Positions 36,851-46,400 of a DNA stretch of 64,000 nucleotides are shown here, in pieces (the stretch's first letter is position 1; every line of letters starts with the position of its first letter). The notes below the pieces were generated by a model that saw only the letters and a list, made by a program, of their open reading frames with translations, made no database searches and was not told the DNA's origin. The DNA lies in assembly GCA_964019135.1 (NCBI GenBank), contig OZ025249.1, forward strand, positions 5,134,039-5,198,038. The letters run 5' to 3'. Origin of the DNA: Arenicola marina. Its lineage: Eukaryota > Annelida > Polychaeta > Arenicolidae. The position numbers were made by a program, and so were the translations under genes.

Positions 36851-37966
36851 GAAGTTAACATAGAACAAGTTTAGGAAATCAATTTTTTGGGACTCGTGTG
36901 AGTATTTGTGCTGAAGGCGAAAATTTGCGGCTGAACAGCAATTCTACGCGATGAGTTCAGACGTTACAGTCACAAGAACAAGTGTCAAGACTGTAACGTC
37001 TGAACATTCAGGCTACAAAGACCTATTTAGTTGCTTTGCTTACCTGCCATCAAGGAGATGTGTCACTTTCACTTCTCAGCTGCATGCCTTCACAGACGCT
37101 TCATAGTCGATGGAGGTCCCACGGTCTGAGTCGTCAACAGCTAGTAGGCAAATAGCATAAGCTACAGCCAGCCTGTGGGAGGGGAGGGAGGGGGGGCATG
37201 ACCGTAGGTAGCCCCAAGTCGCCCAATTCAAGGAATAGGGCCACAAGTCCCTCCATGCTAATTTCTCACATGAAATCTAAAACTTACGGCAAGAGGTTTC
37301 TCATTAATGGCAAGAGCTTGCTATAATAGTACACTACCTGTTTGTCCAGTAAGTTTAAACTAATTCATGATCTGAAGGTACAGAATAAGCAATTTTTTAA
37401 CTTGAGCTGGTCTGATTTAGCAAAACGGAAGTCCTACCTCATTTTGAACCCAAAGTTCTAAACACCGAAAATGTGTTGCACACATGACAAGTACAAAATG
37501 TGTGGAATATTATGTCAGCACCCAAATTTCACAGAGGGAGTAAACTACCACTGTGAAAGATAATCAAACAAAAGGGTTGACTGAAAATGTTACAGATATA
37601 TTTGAAGAGTGAACTTTTCTTTGTTTTTCTGACCAGGGAATTTAGGGCCCTCCACACCACATGAAGATGGTGTGGCTACATCCGTATTTTTCGGTGTTTG
37701 GTAATTCATGATGGCCGCGAGAGAGCGGGAAAAACTTCAGGAAAACGTGACAAAAGTAGAAATTAGGGGGTTATATCAGCAAGGTGTGCATCTTGAGCAC
37801 CAGAATTAGATGAAGTTAGTTTTTGAGAAGCAATGTAATAAATTTGAATGCTGTAGCTTCTAACGGGAATCAGTCGTCATCTTCTTTTTAAAATGTGTCC
37901 AAAATTTACATGGTCGGCAACGTGACTGTTTTCCCTAGAAAACGTCACACGGGACTAGACCGTAGG
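36851..37966. other. No gene supported; one minus-strand donor
   Basis: ATGGCAG|GTAAGC on the minus strand (37050-37038) may end an alternative first exon of the small gene. A C-poor remainder includes G runs near 37180-37196. Nothing coding is seen. Confidence 0.35.
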
Positions 37967-38019
37967 TAGCTTTGTCAACAAAACCTTCTACAGAATAGAA
38001 GGTTTTGTTGACAAAGCTA
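37967..38019. repeat. Perfect 24-bp inverted repeat with 5-base loop
   Basis: The left arm (37967-37990) begins TAGCTTTGTCAACAAAACC and is exactly complementary to the right arm (37996-38019). The loop is CAGAA. As RNA or single-stranded DNA it would form a strong hairpin. Confidence 0.95.
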
Positions 38020-38643
38020 TTGTATCGTACGTCCGAGCAAGTCTTGTCAAACAAACACAATTTATAAAGTCTTCTTTTGGCATTATGTTATGATGTCAAG
38101 TTCAACCTTGGGTTTCTTCAGGTGCTAGACAATGAAATATTTATACATAAATACTTTTCATTCATAATCATAAGCAAACATTCGTGAATCTATAGCTCAT
38201 ACGTACACGGGCCGCAGAAATCCGTTCGCAAGGGGGCAGCGCAATCTGCCTCACTGAATGTGAATTGAGCTTGAGTTCGCGAGCTTTGGGACGCTGCACA
38301 GGTAGTTTACGTGTTGGAGGCGGGCGTCGCCTCAACTGATCTGAGCGCCTGTGGCACACTACAAATCTCACTGGTGTTTTAATTGTTGTTGTCTGGTTCA
38401 GAAGAAATTGTACTGGGATGGAATGATGCGAGCGTGCAGGGGGTGGGGGAGCGGGGGTATGAAGCTGAATCACTTGCGGCAGTACAGTTATGCGTGAGAA
38501 TAATAGTGTTTTAGACCTATGTAACACCCACATAAAAAGCTTCAATATATTCACTATGTGCTCGCATTATAACGTTATCTGCCAGGAAGTCGTTGCGCCC
38601 GCATTATAAACTCGTGAAAGGGTTATAGATACCTGGGGGACTG
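38020..38643. other. No gene seen
   Basis: Unique sequence with a reverse frame (38168-38554) that lacks recognisable motifs. Confidence 0.4.
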
Positions 38644-38962
38644 CAGGGGCGGATCTAGAAATTTGCCAGCCAAGGCGGGGGGGGGGGGGTTTCTCTCTGA
38701 AAACATGCGACCAGGGGCTGGGGGGTGGGGGGTAGCTATCTGGCCAAAACTTGCGAGCGGGGGAGGGGGATTGCTCTCTTTTTGCCAAGGGGGGGAGTGC
38801 TCTCTTTTTGCCAAGGGGGTGGTTGCTCTCTGAAAAACTTGCGACCGTGGGGGGGGGGGGGGCGCTGCTCGCAGAAGCCGACTTTAACAGTGTATGTTCA
38901 GGTTAACAAGGGGGGGGGGTGCAACCCCCCTAACCCCCCCCCTCCCCCTGGATCCGCCCCTG
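38644..38962. mobile_element. Short TIR element with G-rich interior
   Basis: The ends are CAGGGGCGGATCTAG (38644-38658) and CTGGATCCGCCCCTG (38948-38962), inverted with one mismatch. The flanks are ACTG-like on both sides, a weak target duplication. Inside are repeats of GCTCTCTTTTTGCCAAGGGGG and long G and C runs. It looks like a non-autonomous DNA element, perhaps hAT-related from the CAGGG termini. Related end sequences occur at 32610-32625 and 61904-61917. Confidence 0.6.
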
Positions 38963-39029
38963 AACTGAAGGACAATGGCATGCATGCCCAAAATATACCG
39001 TAAAAATTCCTCGTCGGATACCCATCGTA

Positions 39030-39445
39030 AAAGCGACAAATATGCGTCAACGTCTCGAACTCTTCACGCGGCTACACGTCTAGCAACATTTGGGGCGTAA
39101 ATCCACCGAGTAGATGACGTCGGTTTCTCGTCACGTGCTCGCCGTGAAAACGACTTAGGTTTCTTGAATCCTACAAGACCGGAGTATAGGCTTTAATAAT
39201 CAGCGAAATGCAATAGCTGCGCCATTTTTTGGCTCCAATCACTGAAAACGCATGATTACGCACCAACACAAGGTGCGTCGATCAAATGATGGCGGATTAT
39301 GGACAAATATCTGACGGGTTTGCGACGTCATATTTTTGACGTGGGAACGAACAGCCCTTCCACGTCGTTTATTCGTCGGTTTGACGTCTTATGACGTCTT
39401 GACGTAAATGCGACGAGTTTACGACGTCGGTGTGCCCACTGGGCA
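39030..39445. mobile_element. Probable transposon end with repeated GACGTC and TGCCCACTGGGCA
   Basis: GACGTC or ACGTC cores recur toward the right, ending in the palindrome TGCCCACTGGGCA (39433-39445). The same terminus and cores occur in opposite orientation at 30885-31190. No coding capacity is visible. Confidence 0.35.
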
Positions 39446-39500
39446 TGTCCCCCGTCCTGTCCGTCCTCAGGTCCCCCGTCCTCAGGTCCCCCGACCCTCC
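39446..39500. repeat. GTCC/CCCCGTCC minisatellite (copy 2)
   Basis: A short version of the repeat at 30655-30884, again next to the CCCACTGGG palindrome. Confidence 0.8.
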
Positions 39501-39676
39501 ACCGTCCCTCCCCAGTTTCGCCCCGCCACCCGAGCGGTCCGACAAAATCAGAAAATCAGGAAATCAGGGCGGTTGATCAAACAGACCCGTCGGCCCGGCG
39601 GTAGACACCGAGCAGCATACCAGCCTTCCTCGCCCCCTCCCCCCCCCCCCCCACCCCAACCCCCACCGCCATTCAG

Positions 39677-39874
39677 TATGAACGCCTGGCCCAGATATGT
39701 GCCCAGGACATCTGCCGGACAGCAAGGCTTCCAGCGCACGACCTCTGTGGACGGCAGCTGTCTCACAAGCTACCGCGATATATGTGTTCGGCCCGATATG
39801 ACATTTGTGACCTTGTAAACCCAGAGTTGGGTCTCACAGAATTCGACCGGGCTGGTGACCTGCTAAAATATTTC
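39677..39874 (+). CDS. Candidate exon of unknown protein
   Basis: A pyrimidine-rich stretch of about 40 bases ends in CATTCAG at 39676. The frame that follows begins YERLAQICAQDICRTARLP and continues through HKLPRYM, YDICDLVNPELG and FDRAGDLLKYF without a stop. Codon use and amino-acid variety look protein-like, unlike the repeat frames around it. No good donor is seen; the frame runs on until TAA near 39930. An overlapping frame from ATG 39679 also stays open, which weakens the case. The family is not recognised; it could also belong to a mobile element. Confidence 0.25.
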
Positions 39875-39939
39875 ATACACTTTTTTCTTCGGACCATAGG
39901 AATATTATTTCATTTTGGGATATAATATAGAGTATATGT

Positions 39940-40385
39940 GAAAGTAAAGCTGGCAATTCTTAGAAACAAAACAATCTCAAATAATGTAACTTGTACTAGT
40001 GACTGCTGACTATGCAAGAGCCAGCGCGGGGTAAAAAATAATGTCTTTTTATATTCTGCTAGGGCCTTTCTACACCATGAATGCCTCTTCGGAATATCTA
40101 ACCAAACGCCTCTTACACAGCCATAAGGGGACCGTCCGCTTGGGCTGTTCCTGCCACCCAGCTCTACTTGCCCAACCTGGAGAAATACGTCTGAGTCAAC
40201 ACGTCTGCGAGCGTCATGTGGACTGGGACTAAGGTTGGCCAGGGACGGCAGTATGTCAGCCCCCACACTCAGTCCGCAAATACAAGGCTTTGGACCGGAC
40301 TTTTTCTTTCTTGTCGGTTCTTGTGTATTTGCAAGGATTTGGTCGGACCGTTCGTGATTTGCACAAGTGGTGTTGGTTGTTTGTA
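39940..40385. other. No gene seen
   Basis: Unique sequence; the right part may be the tail of the SINE described next. Confidence 0.35.
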
Positions 40386-40389
40386 TATT

Positions 40390-40631
40390 CAGGGCGCTTT
40401 AACCGATTCTGGTCATATCGCGTCAATGGGAGAAGGAAGGGAGAGCAGAGCCATGTCCCCGGGGGTAACCCCCTACCCTTTGCGAAGAAGGACATGGAAT
40501 CTTTATCCTGCGACCACACAGACATGGCTACAGTGGGGCGCGAACCACCGACCCACGTGCCGTTAGTCCCTCAGGTGGCCAGAGCGCTCAATGCGAGCGC
40601 GCTCTAACCCACTGTGCTATCGGGCGGCCCT
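40390..40631 (-). mobile_element. tRNA-derived SINE
   Basis: On the minus strand the element starts GGGCCGCCCGATAGCACAGT. It has an A box (TAGCACAGTGGG) and a B box-like GGTTCGCGCCC near 40531-40541, followed by a body that includes TTCGCAAAGGGTAGGGGGTT and GACGCGATATGACCAGAATC. The tail end is not certain. The B box departs from GGTTCGANTCC, so it is probably inactive. Confidence 0.65.
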
Positions 40632-40895
40632 CACGTGGTGTTGTTACCGTCGGCCGTCCCATCTTCCCACACATCACACTTCTGGATCGTCCCCCGGGGA
40701 TCCTGCCCTGCCTATGGTCAGTCACCAGTGCATCAGATATTACAGGTTATTGTCGGCCAACCGCCCTGGTTCTATGGCTGTAGAACAGGAAGAAGTCGTG
40801 CAGGGCCAGTCTGTATTTTTGCCTGCCCTACAACTATGGCTACATCAGCTGCAGACTGCAGTCAGTGAGGCAATGGCATGGTGTACACCTAGCCC

Positions 40896-40927
40896 CATGT
40901 GGCGTTGTTAGGAAACAACGCCACATG
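40896..40927. repeat. Perfect 14-bp inverted repeat, 4-base loop
   Basis: CATGTGGCGTTGTT (40896-40909), AGGA loop, then AACAACGCCACATG (40914-40927). Confidence 0.95.
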
Positions 40928-41875
40928 TCCGGTCTATCAAATCCTGTACGGCATTTTACAAACGCGCTTGGCGAGAAGCGGTGTAGGCTGGGAACCGGCC
41001 TAGAGCTGCTCGCAGCATACTAGGCCGGTAACTAGTAATTTTTAAGCCTCCGTGATTGGTCGAGCGCCAGTTGTCGTGCAGATGCTATGGCAAGCCAAAA
41101 TGAATTTTCATATCTTCAAGAAATTAACCGTAATATTGTTGTATACACGTCTTTACATGACTTGGACATATGTCCTATTATTTAAAAACAGATTACAATG
41201 GATTTCACATAGCATATGAAACATAGAGATTAGGAATAGAGAGACATTGAATTTATTTGCCCGGAAGGAGGACATTTTGGCAAATATTATACGAAGCTGA
41301 TATCGTCCTCGTCGTCATTACTGGTTATAATTGTGTTGACGAAACGGAAACATTGCCTATATTCCGTGATAGTTCAGCGGCTAAACGACAAATTATGTCG
41401 AGTTGTGCATTTGGTGGTAAAAGCATGAAAGTCACACTTGTCCTTAATATCCTTGTATTTAAATCAGTTTAGCTAATATCAAGTCGACCTTACCCCTGGC
41501 GGCTTTGGACGGGCAAAACTACCCCAAAAAAGCTCAATATCTCGCAAATCGACGATCGAACTAATGTTATATGTTTGTGCATAGGTTTTAGGGGTCGCTG
41601 AATTAAACAGAAGATATTTGTGTGTCTCTAGGTGCAACGCATCCTCTCACTAGTTCCACGACGGCGGACAAAGGCCAGCAAACATGCTCAATATCTTAAA
41701 AACTAAGAGGTGCAGGGTCCTTATATAGGGAAATGGCTCATGCGTTGTTCTTAAATATCCAGTGAGGACTTGTTTTACCTTTGCTTACACAAAAACCTAT
41801 GGACAGACATCAAAATAACAGTTTTATCCTTCTTATTGTGACCGATATGAAAAGGTCGGCTTGCCATAGCGCCTG
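40928..41875. other. No gene seen
   Basis: Unique AT-rich sequence with one 71-codon frame (41257-41472) lacking recognisable features. Confidence 0.4.
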
Positions 41876-41992
41876 TGTGAGTGAATATGTGAGTGAGTGT
41901 GTGAGTGAATTTGTGAGTGACTGCTTTTCGTAAGGAGTGCCGGGTTGGTGATGAGTGAATATGAAAGTGAGTTTGAGAGTGAGGGAGCGGCC
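41876..41992. repeat. (GTGA)n-type degenerate microsatellite
   Basis: GTGAGTGAATATGTGAGTGA and diverged copies, the kind of tail often left by SINEs in gastropods. Confidence 0.75.
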
Positions 41993-42865
41993 ACCGTAAG
42001 GTGTTTCATTTGCTTGTTGGCCTGTATTAGCCAATCCGCCAGCGTCTTGTCCCATCCTTTCCTTGTCACAGCGGGTATATAAACGTAAGGGATTCTGACT
42101 CGTGACTATGGCTCCGTCCCAGCTCACGGTGGTCCGACTGGAAAGGTATGTTACCTGTTTGTATGATTACTTTGATATAGATATTGTTTCTATTGGATTA
42201 TTTAAATAGTATGGCTTTAAATAACTATATGCCCTTATCCTTGTCATATACCTTGTCTTTACGCTGGATATACTTCCATGAGAAGAATGTACTAGACATG
42301 ATAGATCAGATGCAATACATAGCTTAGCACTTGCGCTCTACAAACCGAATATGACCTCCGGATGAAGTGATATGGGTAGGCCTGTGTACAACGGGTAATA
42401 ATAATCAGTATTGTGCCGAATAACTTAGGCCTACATGCTAAATGAATGAGTGGACATTGTGAACAACTGAAAGGAACTACCATATATCAATATAGAGCTA
42501 TTATTTCATATTACATACATCCTAAGGAAAACATCGCGCATTTGTGACATTCATATACTGGACCTTTTCATGAAGAATGGCGCATGTGGAGATTGCGTCG
42601 GCAGCACTAGCTATAATCATGCCCCCCCGCCCCCCTCTCCACCTCGCTACCCCCCGCCACGCCCACCCACCCGCGTCGCCTATATAACAGCAACCTGTCC
42701 GCAACATTGGAAATCGGCAGTACGACTCAACCTACATAAAAAGCAACCTTGGTAGGCTACGAGACGGGTCAATTGTCAGTATTTATAATGCCCAGGTTTT
42801 CGTCGCGCCTGTCGAGCCTCTATAGATAAGTGTGGTTACACGAGGCGCGAACCTCCCTGTCAACG

Positions 42866-43056
42866 GGGGGCCTCCCTGGTGTAGTGGTTAGCGCACTAGA
42901 CCGCAGATCAATAGGTCCTGGGTTCGAATCCGGGCTCGGGCACCTAATCTGGGGCATGTTTCATTCCTTCATCCTTCATCGTCTCGGGAGGTTCCTTGGC
43001 CCAATTTAGCCTGTATGTGCACAAAAGTGGCCTAAAACACCAACATTCCATTCCAT
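42866..43056 (+). mobile_element. tRNA-derived SINE flanked by a perfect 12-bp target-site duplication
   Basis: The target duplication TCCCTGTCAACG occurs at 42854-42865 and 43057-43068. The head, from about 42870, carries an A box TGGTGTAGTGG (42877-42887) and a perfect B box GGTTCGAATCC (42921-42931). The body includes GGCCTAAAACACCAACATTC and ends in a short ATTCC repeat. The acceptor stem of the tRNA-like part does not pair at three positions and a T-stem pair is mismatched, so it is a retroposon and not a working tRNA gene. The intact duplication means a fairly recent insertion, about 350 bp upstream of the Ly6 start codon. Confidence 0.9.
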
Positions 43057-43234
43057 TCCCTGTCAACGTGTTTATTATGACTGGCTGGGCCGGGGTCTAT
43101 TGTGCCAAGTCGTTGAGTCCTCCATATGGGGAACTGTGTACTTATTTGTCATGCAGTATATCTGTGTCCCAAGTGTGTTCATGAGCGCTGCGCAGCCTTG
43201 TGACTTCACGGATACTCGACAACGTGGCGACGGA

Positions 43235-43285
43235 TGACGTCATTGTGGTCGATAAAAGGTCGATAAAAATGTCGCTCGATGTAGC
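43235..43285 (+). promoter_or_regulatory. Candidate core promoter of the Ly6 gene (CRE plus TATA-like)
   Basis: A perfect CRE, TGACGTCA, lies at 43235-43242, followed by TATA-like GATAAAAGG at 43251 and CGATAAAAA at 43261. Transcription would start around 43280-43295, giving a 5' UTR of about 110 bases. An acceptor-like TTCTTATTTTAG|G ends at 43379, so a spliced 5' UTR is an alternative. Confidence 0.45.
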
Positions 43286-43405
43286 CTAATAATTTAAACT
43301 CATAATTTGCGTTCTTGCGTCTTTATCATCCTACAGTAGGATGCGCAGCCAGTAACATCTTTCGCATTTCTTATTTTAGGGTATTCCAATTCCTGCAAAC
43401 ACAAG

Positions 43406-43460
43406 ATGAAGACCTTTTTGATCGCTGTCTTGTTGGCTGTCACTCTGTCGGCCGCCCATG
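43406..43460 (+). CDS. Ly6 exon 1: signal peptide
   Basis: The ATG has a good context (ACAAGATGA). The donor is CCCATG|GTGAGT with GT at 43461; the exon ends one base into a glycine codon. Confidence 0.9.
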
Positions 43461-46400
43461 GTGAGTGTAGCTATGCGACTTCCTGCGTCCAACCTTCAAT
43501 AACATTCAATAACCATCGAGGTTGCTGGCAATTGTTGACTGTTATGTGTATCCCTTTTGCGCAATTCCCTAGATCTAGTAATTTACTATTTCATACAATA
43601 ATTTCAATAATTTTCCACACTCTACCCTGTTTCCAGCGTGATGACCTATGTATATTTCCGACCTCATTCTTTGTGTCACCCACGCTATTCCCCATGTTTC
43701 CTACATCATTCTGTGTCACCCACGTTATTCCCCATGTTTCCTACATCATTCTGTGTCACCCACGCTATGCCCCATGTTTCCTACATCATTCTGTGTCACC
43801 CAGGCTATTCCCCATGTTTCCTACATCATTCTGTGTCACCCACGTTATTCCCCATGTTTCCTACATCATTCTGTGTCACCCACGCTATTCCCCATGTTTC
43901 CTACATCATTCTGTGTCACCCACGCTATTCCCCAGGTTTCCTACATCATTCTGTGTCACCCACGCTATTCCCCAGGTTTCCTACATCATTCTGTGTCACC
44001 CACGCTATTCCCCAGGTTTCCTACATCATTCTGTGTCACCCACGCTATTCCCCAGGTTTCCTACATCATTCTGTGTCACCCACGCTATTCCCCAGGTTTC
44101 CTACATCATTCTGTGTCACCCACGCTATTCCCCAGGTTTCCTACATCATTCTGTGTCACCCACGCTATTCCCCAGGTTTCCTACATCATTCTGTGTCACC
44201 CACGCTATTCCCCAGGTTTCCTACATCATTCTGTGTCACCCACGCTATTCCCCAGGTTTCCTACATCATTCTGTGTCACCCACGCTATTCCCCAGGTTTC
44301 CTACATCATTCTGTGTCACCCACGCTATTCCCCAGGTTTCCTACATCATTCTGTGTCACCCACGCTATTCCCCAGGTTTCCTACATCATTCTGTGTCACC
44401 CACGCTATTCCCCAGGTTTCCTACATCATTCTGTGTCACCCACGCTATTCCCCAGGTTTCCTACATCATTCTGTGTCACCCACGCTATTCCCCAGGTTTC
44501 CTACATCATTCTGTGTCACCCACGCTATTCCCCAGGTTTCCTACATCATTCTGTGTCACCCACGCTATTCCCCAGGTTTCCTACATCATTCTGTGTCACC
44601 CACGCTATTCCCCAGGTTTCCTACATCATTCTGTGTCACCCACGCTATTCCCCAGGTTTCCTACATCATTCTGTGTCACCCACGCTATTCCCCAGGTTTC
44701 CTACATCATTCTGTGTCACCCACGCTATTCCCCAGGTTTCCGACCTCATTCTGTGTCACCCACGCTATTCCCCAGGTTTCCGACCTCATTCTTTGTGTCA
44801 CCCACGCTATTCCCCAGGTTTCCGACCTCATTCTTTGTGTCACCCACGCTATTCCCCAGGTTTCCGACCTCATTCTTTGTGTCACCCACGCTATTCCCCA
44901 GGTTTCCGACCTCATTCTTTGTGTCATCCACGCTATTCCCCAGGTTTCCGACCTCATTCTTTGTGTCACCCACGCTATTCCCCAGGTTTCCGACCTCATT
45001 CTTTGTGTCACCCACGCTATTCCCCAGGTTTCCGACCTCATTCTTTGTGTCACCCACGCTATTCCCCAGGTTTCCGACCTCATTCTTTGTGTCACCCACG
45101 CTATTCCCCAGGTTTCCGACCTCATTCTTTGTGTCACCCACGCTATTCCCCAGGTTTCCGACCTCATTCTTTGTGTCACCCACGCTATTCCCCAGGTTTC
45201 CGCCCTCATTCTTTGTGTCACCCACGCTATTCCCCAGGTTTCCGACCTCATTCTTTGTGTCACCCACGCTATTCCCCAGGTTTCCGCCCTCATTCTTTGT
45301 GTCACCCACGCTATTCCCCAGGTTTCCGACCTCATTCTTTGTGTCACCCACGCTATTCCCCAGGTTTCCGCCCTCATTCTTTCTGTCACACACGCTATTC
45401 CCCAGGTTTCCGACCTCATTCTTTGTGTCACCCACGCTATTCCCCAGGTTTCCGACCTCATTCTTTGTGTCACACACGCTATTCCCCAGGTTTCCGACCT
45501 CATTCTTTGTGTCACCCACGCTATTCCCCAGGTTTCCGACCTCATTCTTTGTGTCACCCACGCTATTCCCCAGGTTTCCGACCTCATTCTTTGTGTCACC
45601 CACGCTATTCCCCAGGTTTCCGACCTCATTCTTTGTGTCACCCACGCTATTCCCCAGGTTTCCGACCTCATTCTTTGTGTCACCCACGCTATTCCCCAGG
45701 TTTCCGACCTCATTCTTTGTGTCACCCACGCTATTCCCCAGGTTTCCGACCTCATTCTTTGTGTCACCCACGCTATTCCCCAGGTTTCCGACCTCATTCT
45801 TTGTGTCACCCACGCTATTCCCCAGGTTTCCGACCTCATTCTTTGTGTCACCCACGCTATTCCCCAGGTTTCCGACCTCATTCTTTGTGTCACACACGCT
45901 ATTCCCCAGGTTTCCGACCTCATTCTTTGTGTCACACACGCTATTCCCCAGGTTTCCGACCTCATTCTGTGTCACCCACGCTATGCCCCATGTTTCCTAC
46001 ATCATTCTGTGTCACCCAGGCTATGCCCCATGTTTCCTACATCATTCTGTGTCACCCACGTTATTCCCCATGTTTCCTACATCATTCTGTGTCACCCACG
46101 CTATTCCCCATGTTTCCTACATCATTCTGTGTCACCCACGCTATTCCCCATGTTTCCTACATCATTCTGTGTCACCCACGCTATTCCCCATGTTTCCTAC
46201 ATCATTCTGTGTCACCCACGCTATTCCCCATGTTTCCTACATCATTCTGTGTCACCCACGCTATTCCCCAGGTTTCCTACATCATTCTGTGTCACCCACG
46301 CTATTCCCCAGGTTTCCTACATCATTCTGTGTCACCCACGCTATTCCCCAGGTTTCCTACATCATTCTGTGTCACCCACGCTATTCCCCAGGTTTCCTAC

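Noticed and set aside
37967..38019. MicroRNA precursor
   Set aside because: The stem is perfectly paired and the loop is only five bases, unlike animal precursors, which have larger loops and bulges.
42870..42942. Functional tRNA gene
   Set aside because: A and B boxes are good, but the acceptor and T stems contain mismatches, no sound anticodon stem forms, and the element has a SINE body and target-site duplication.
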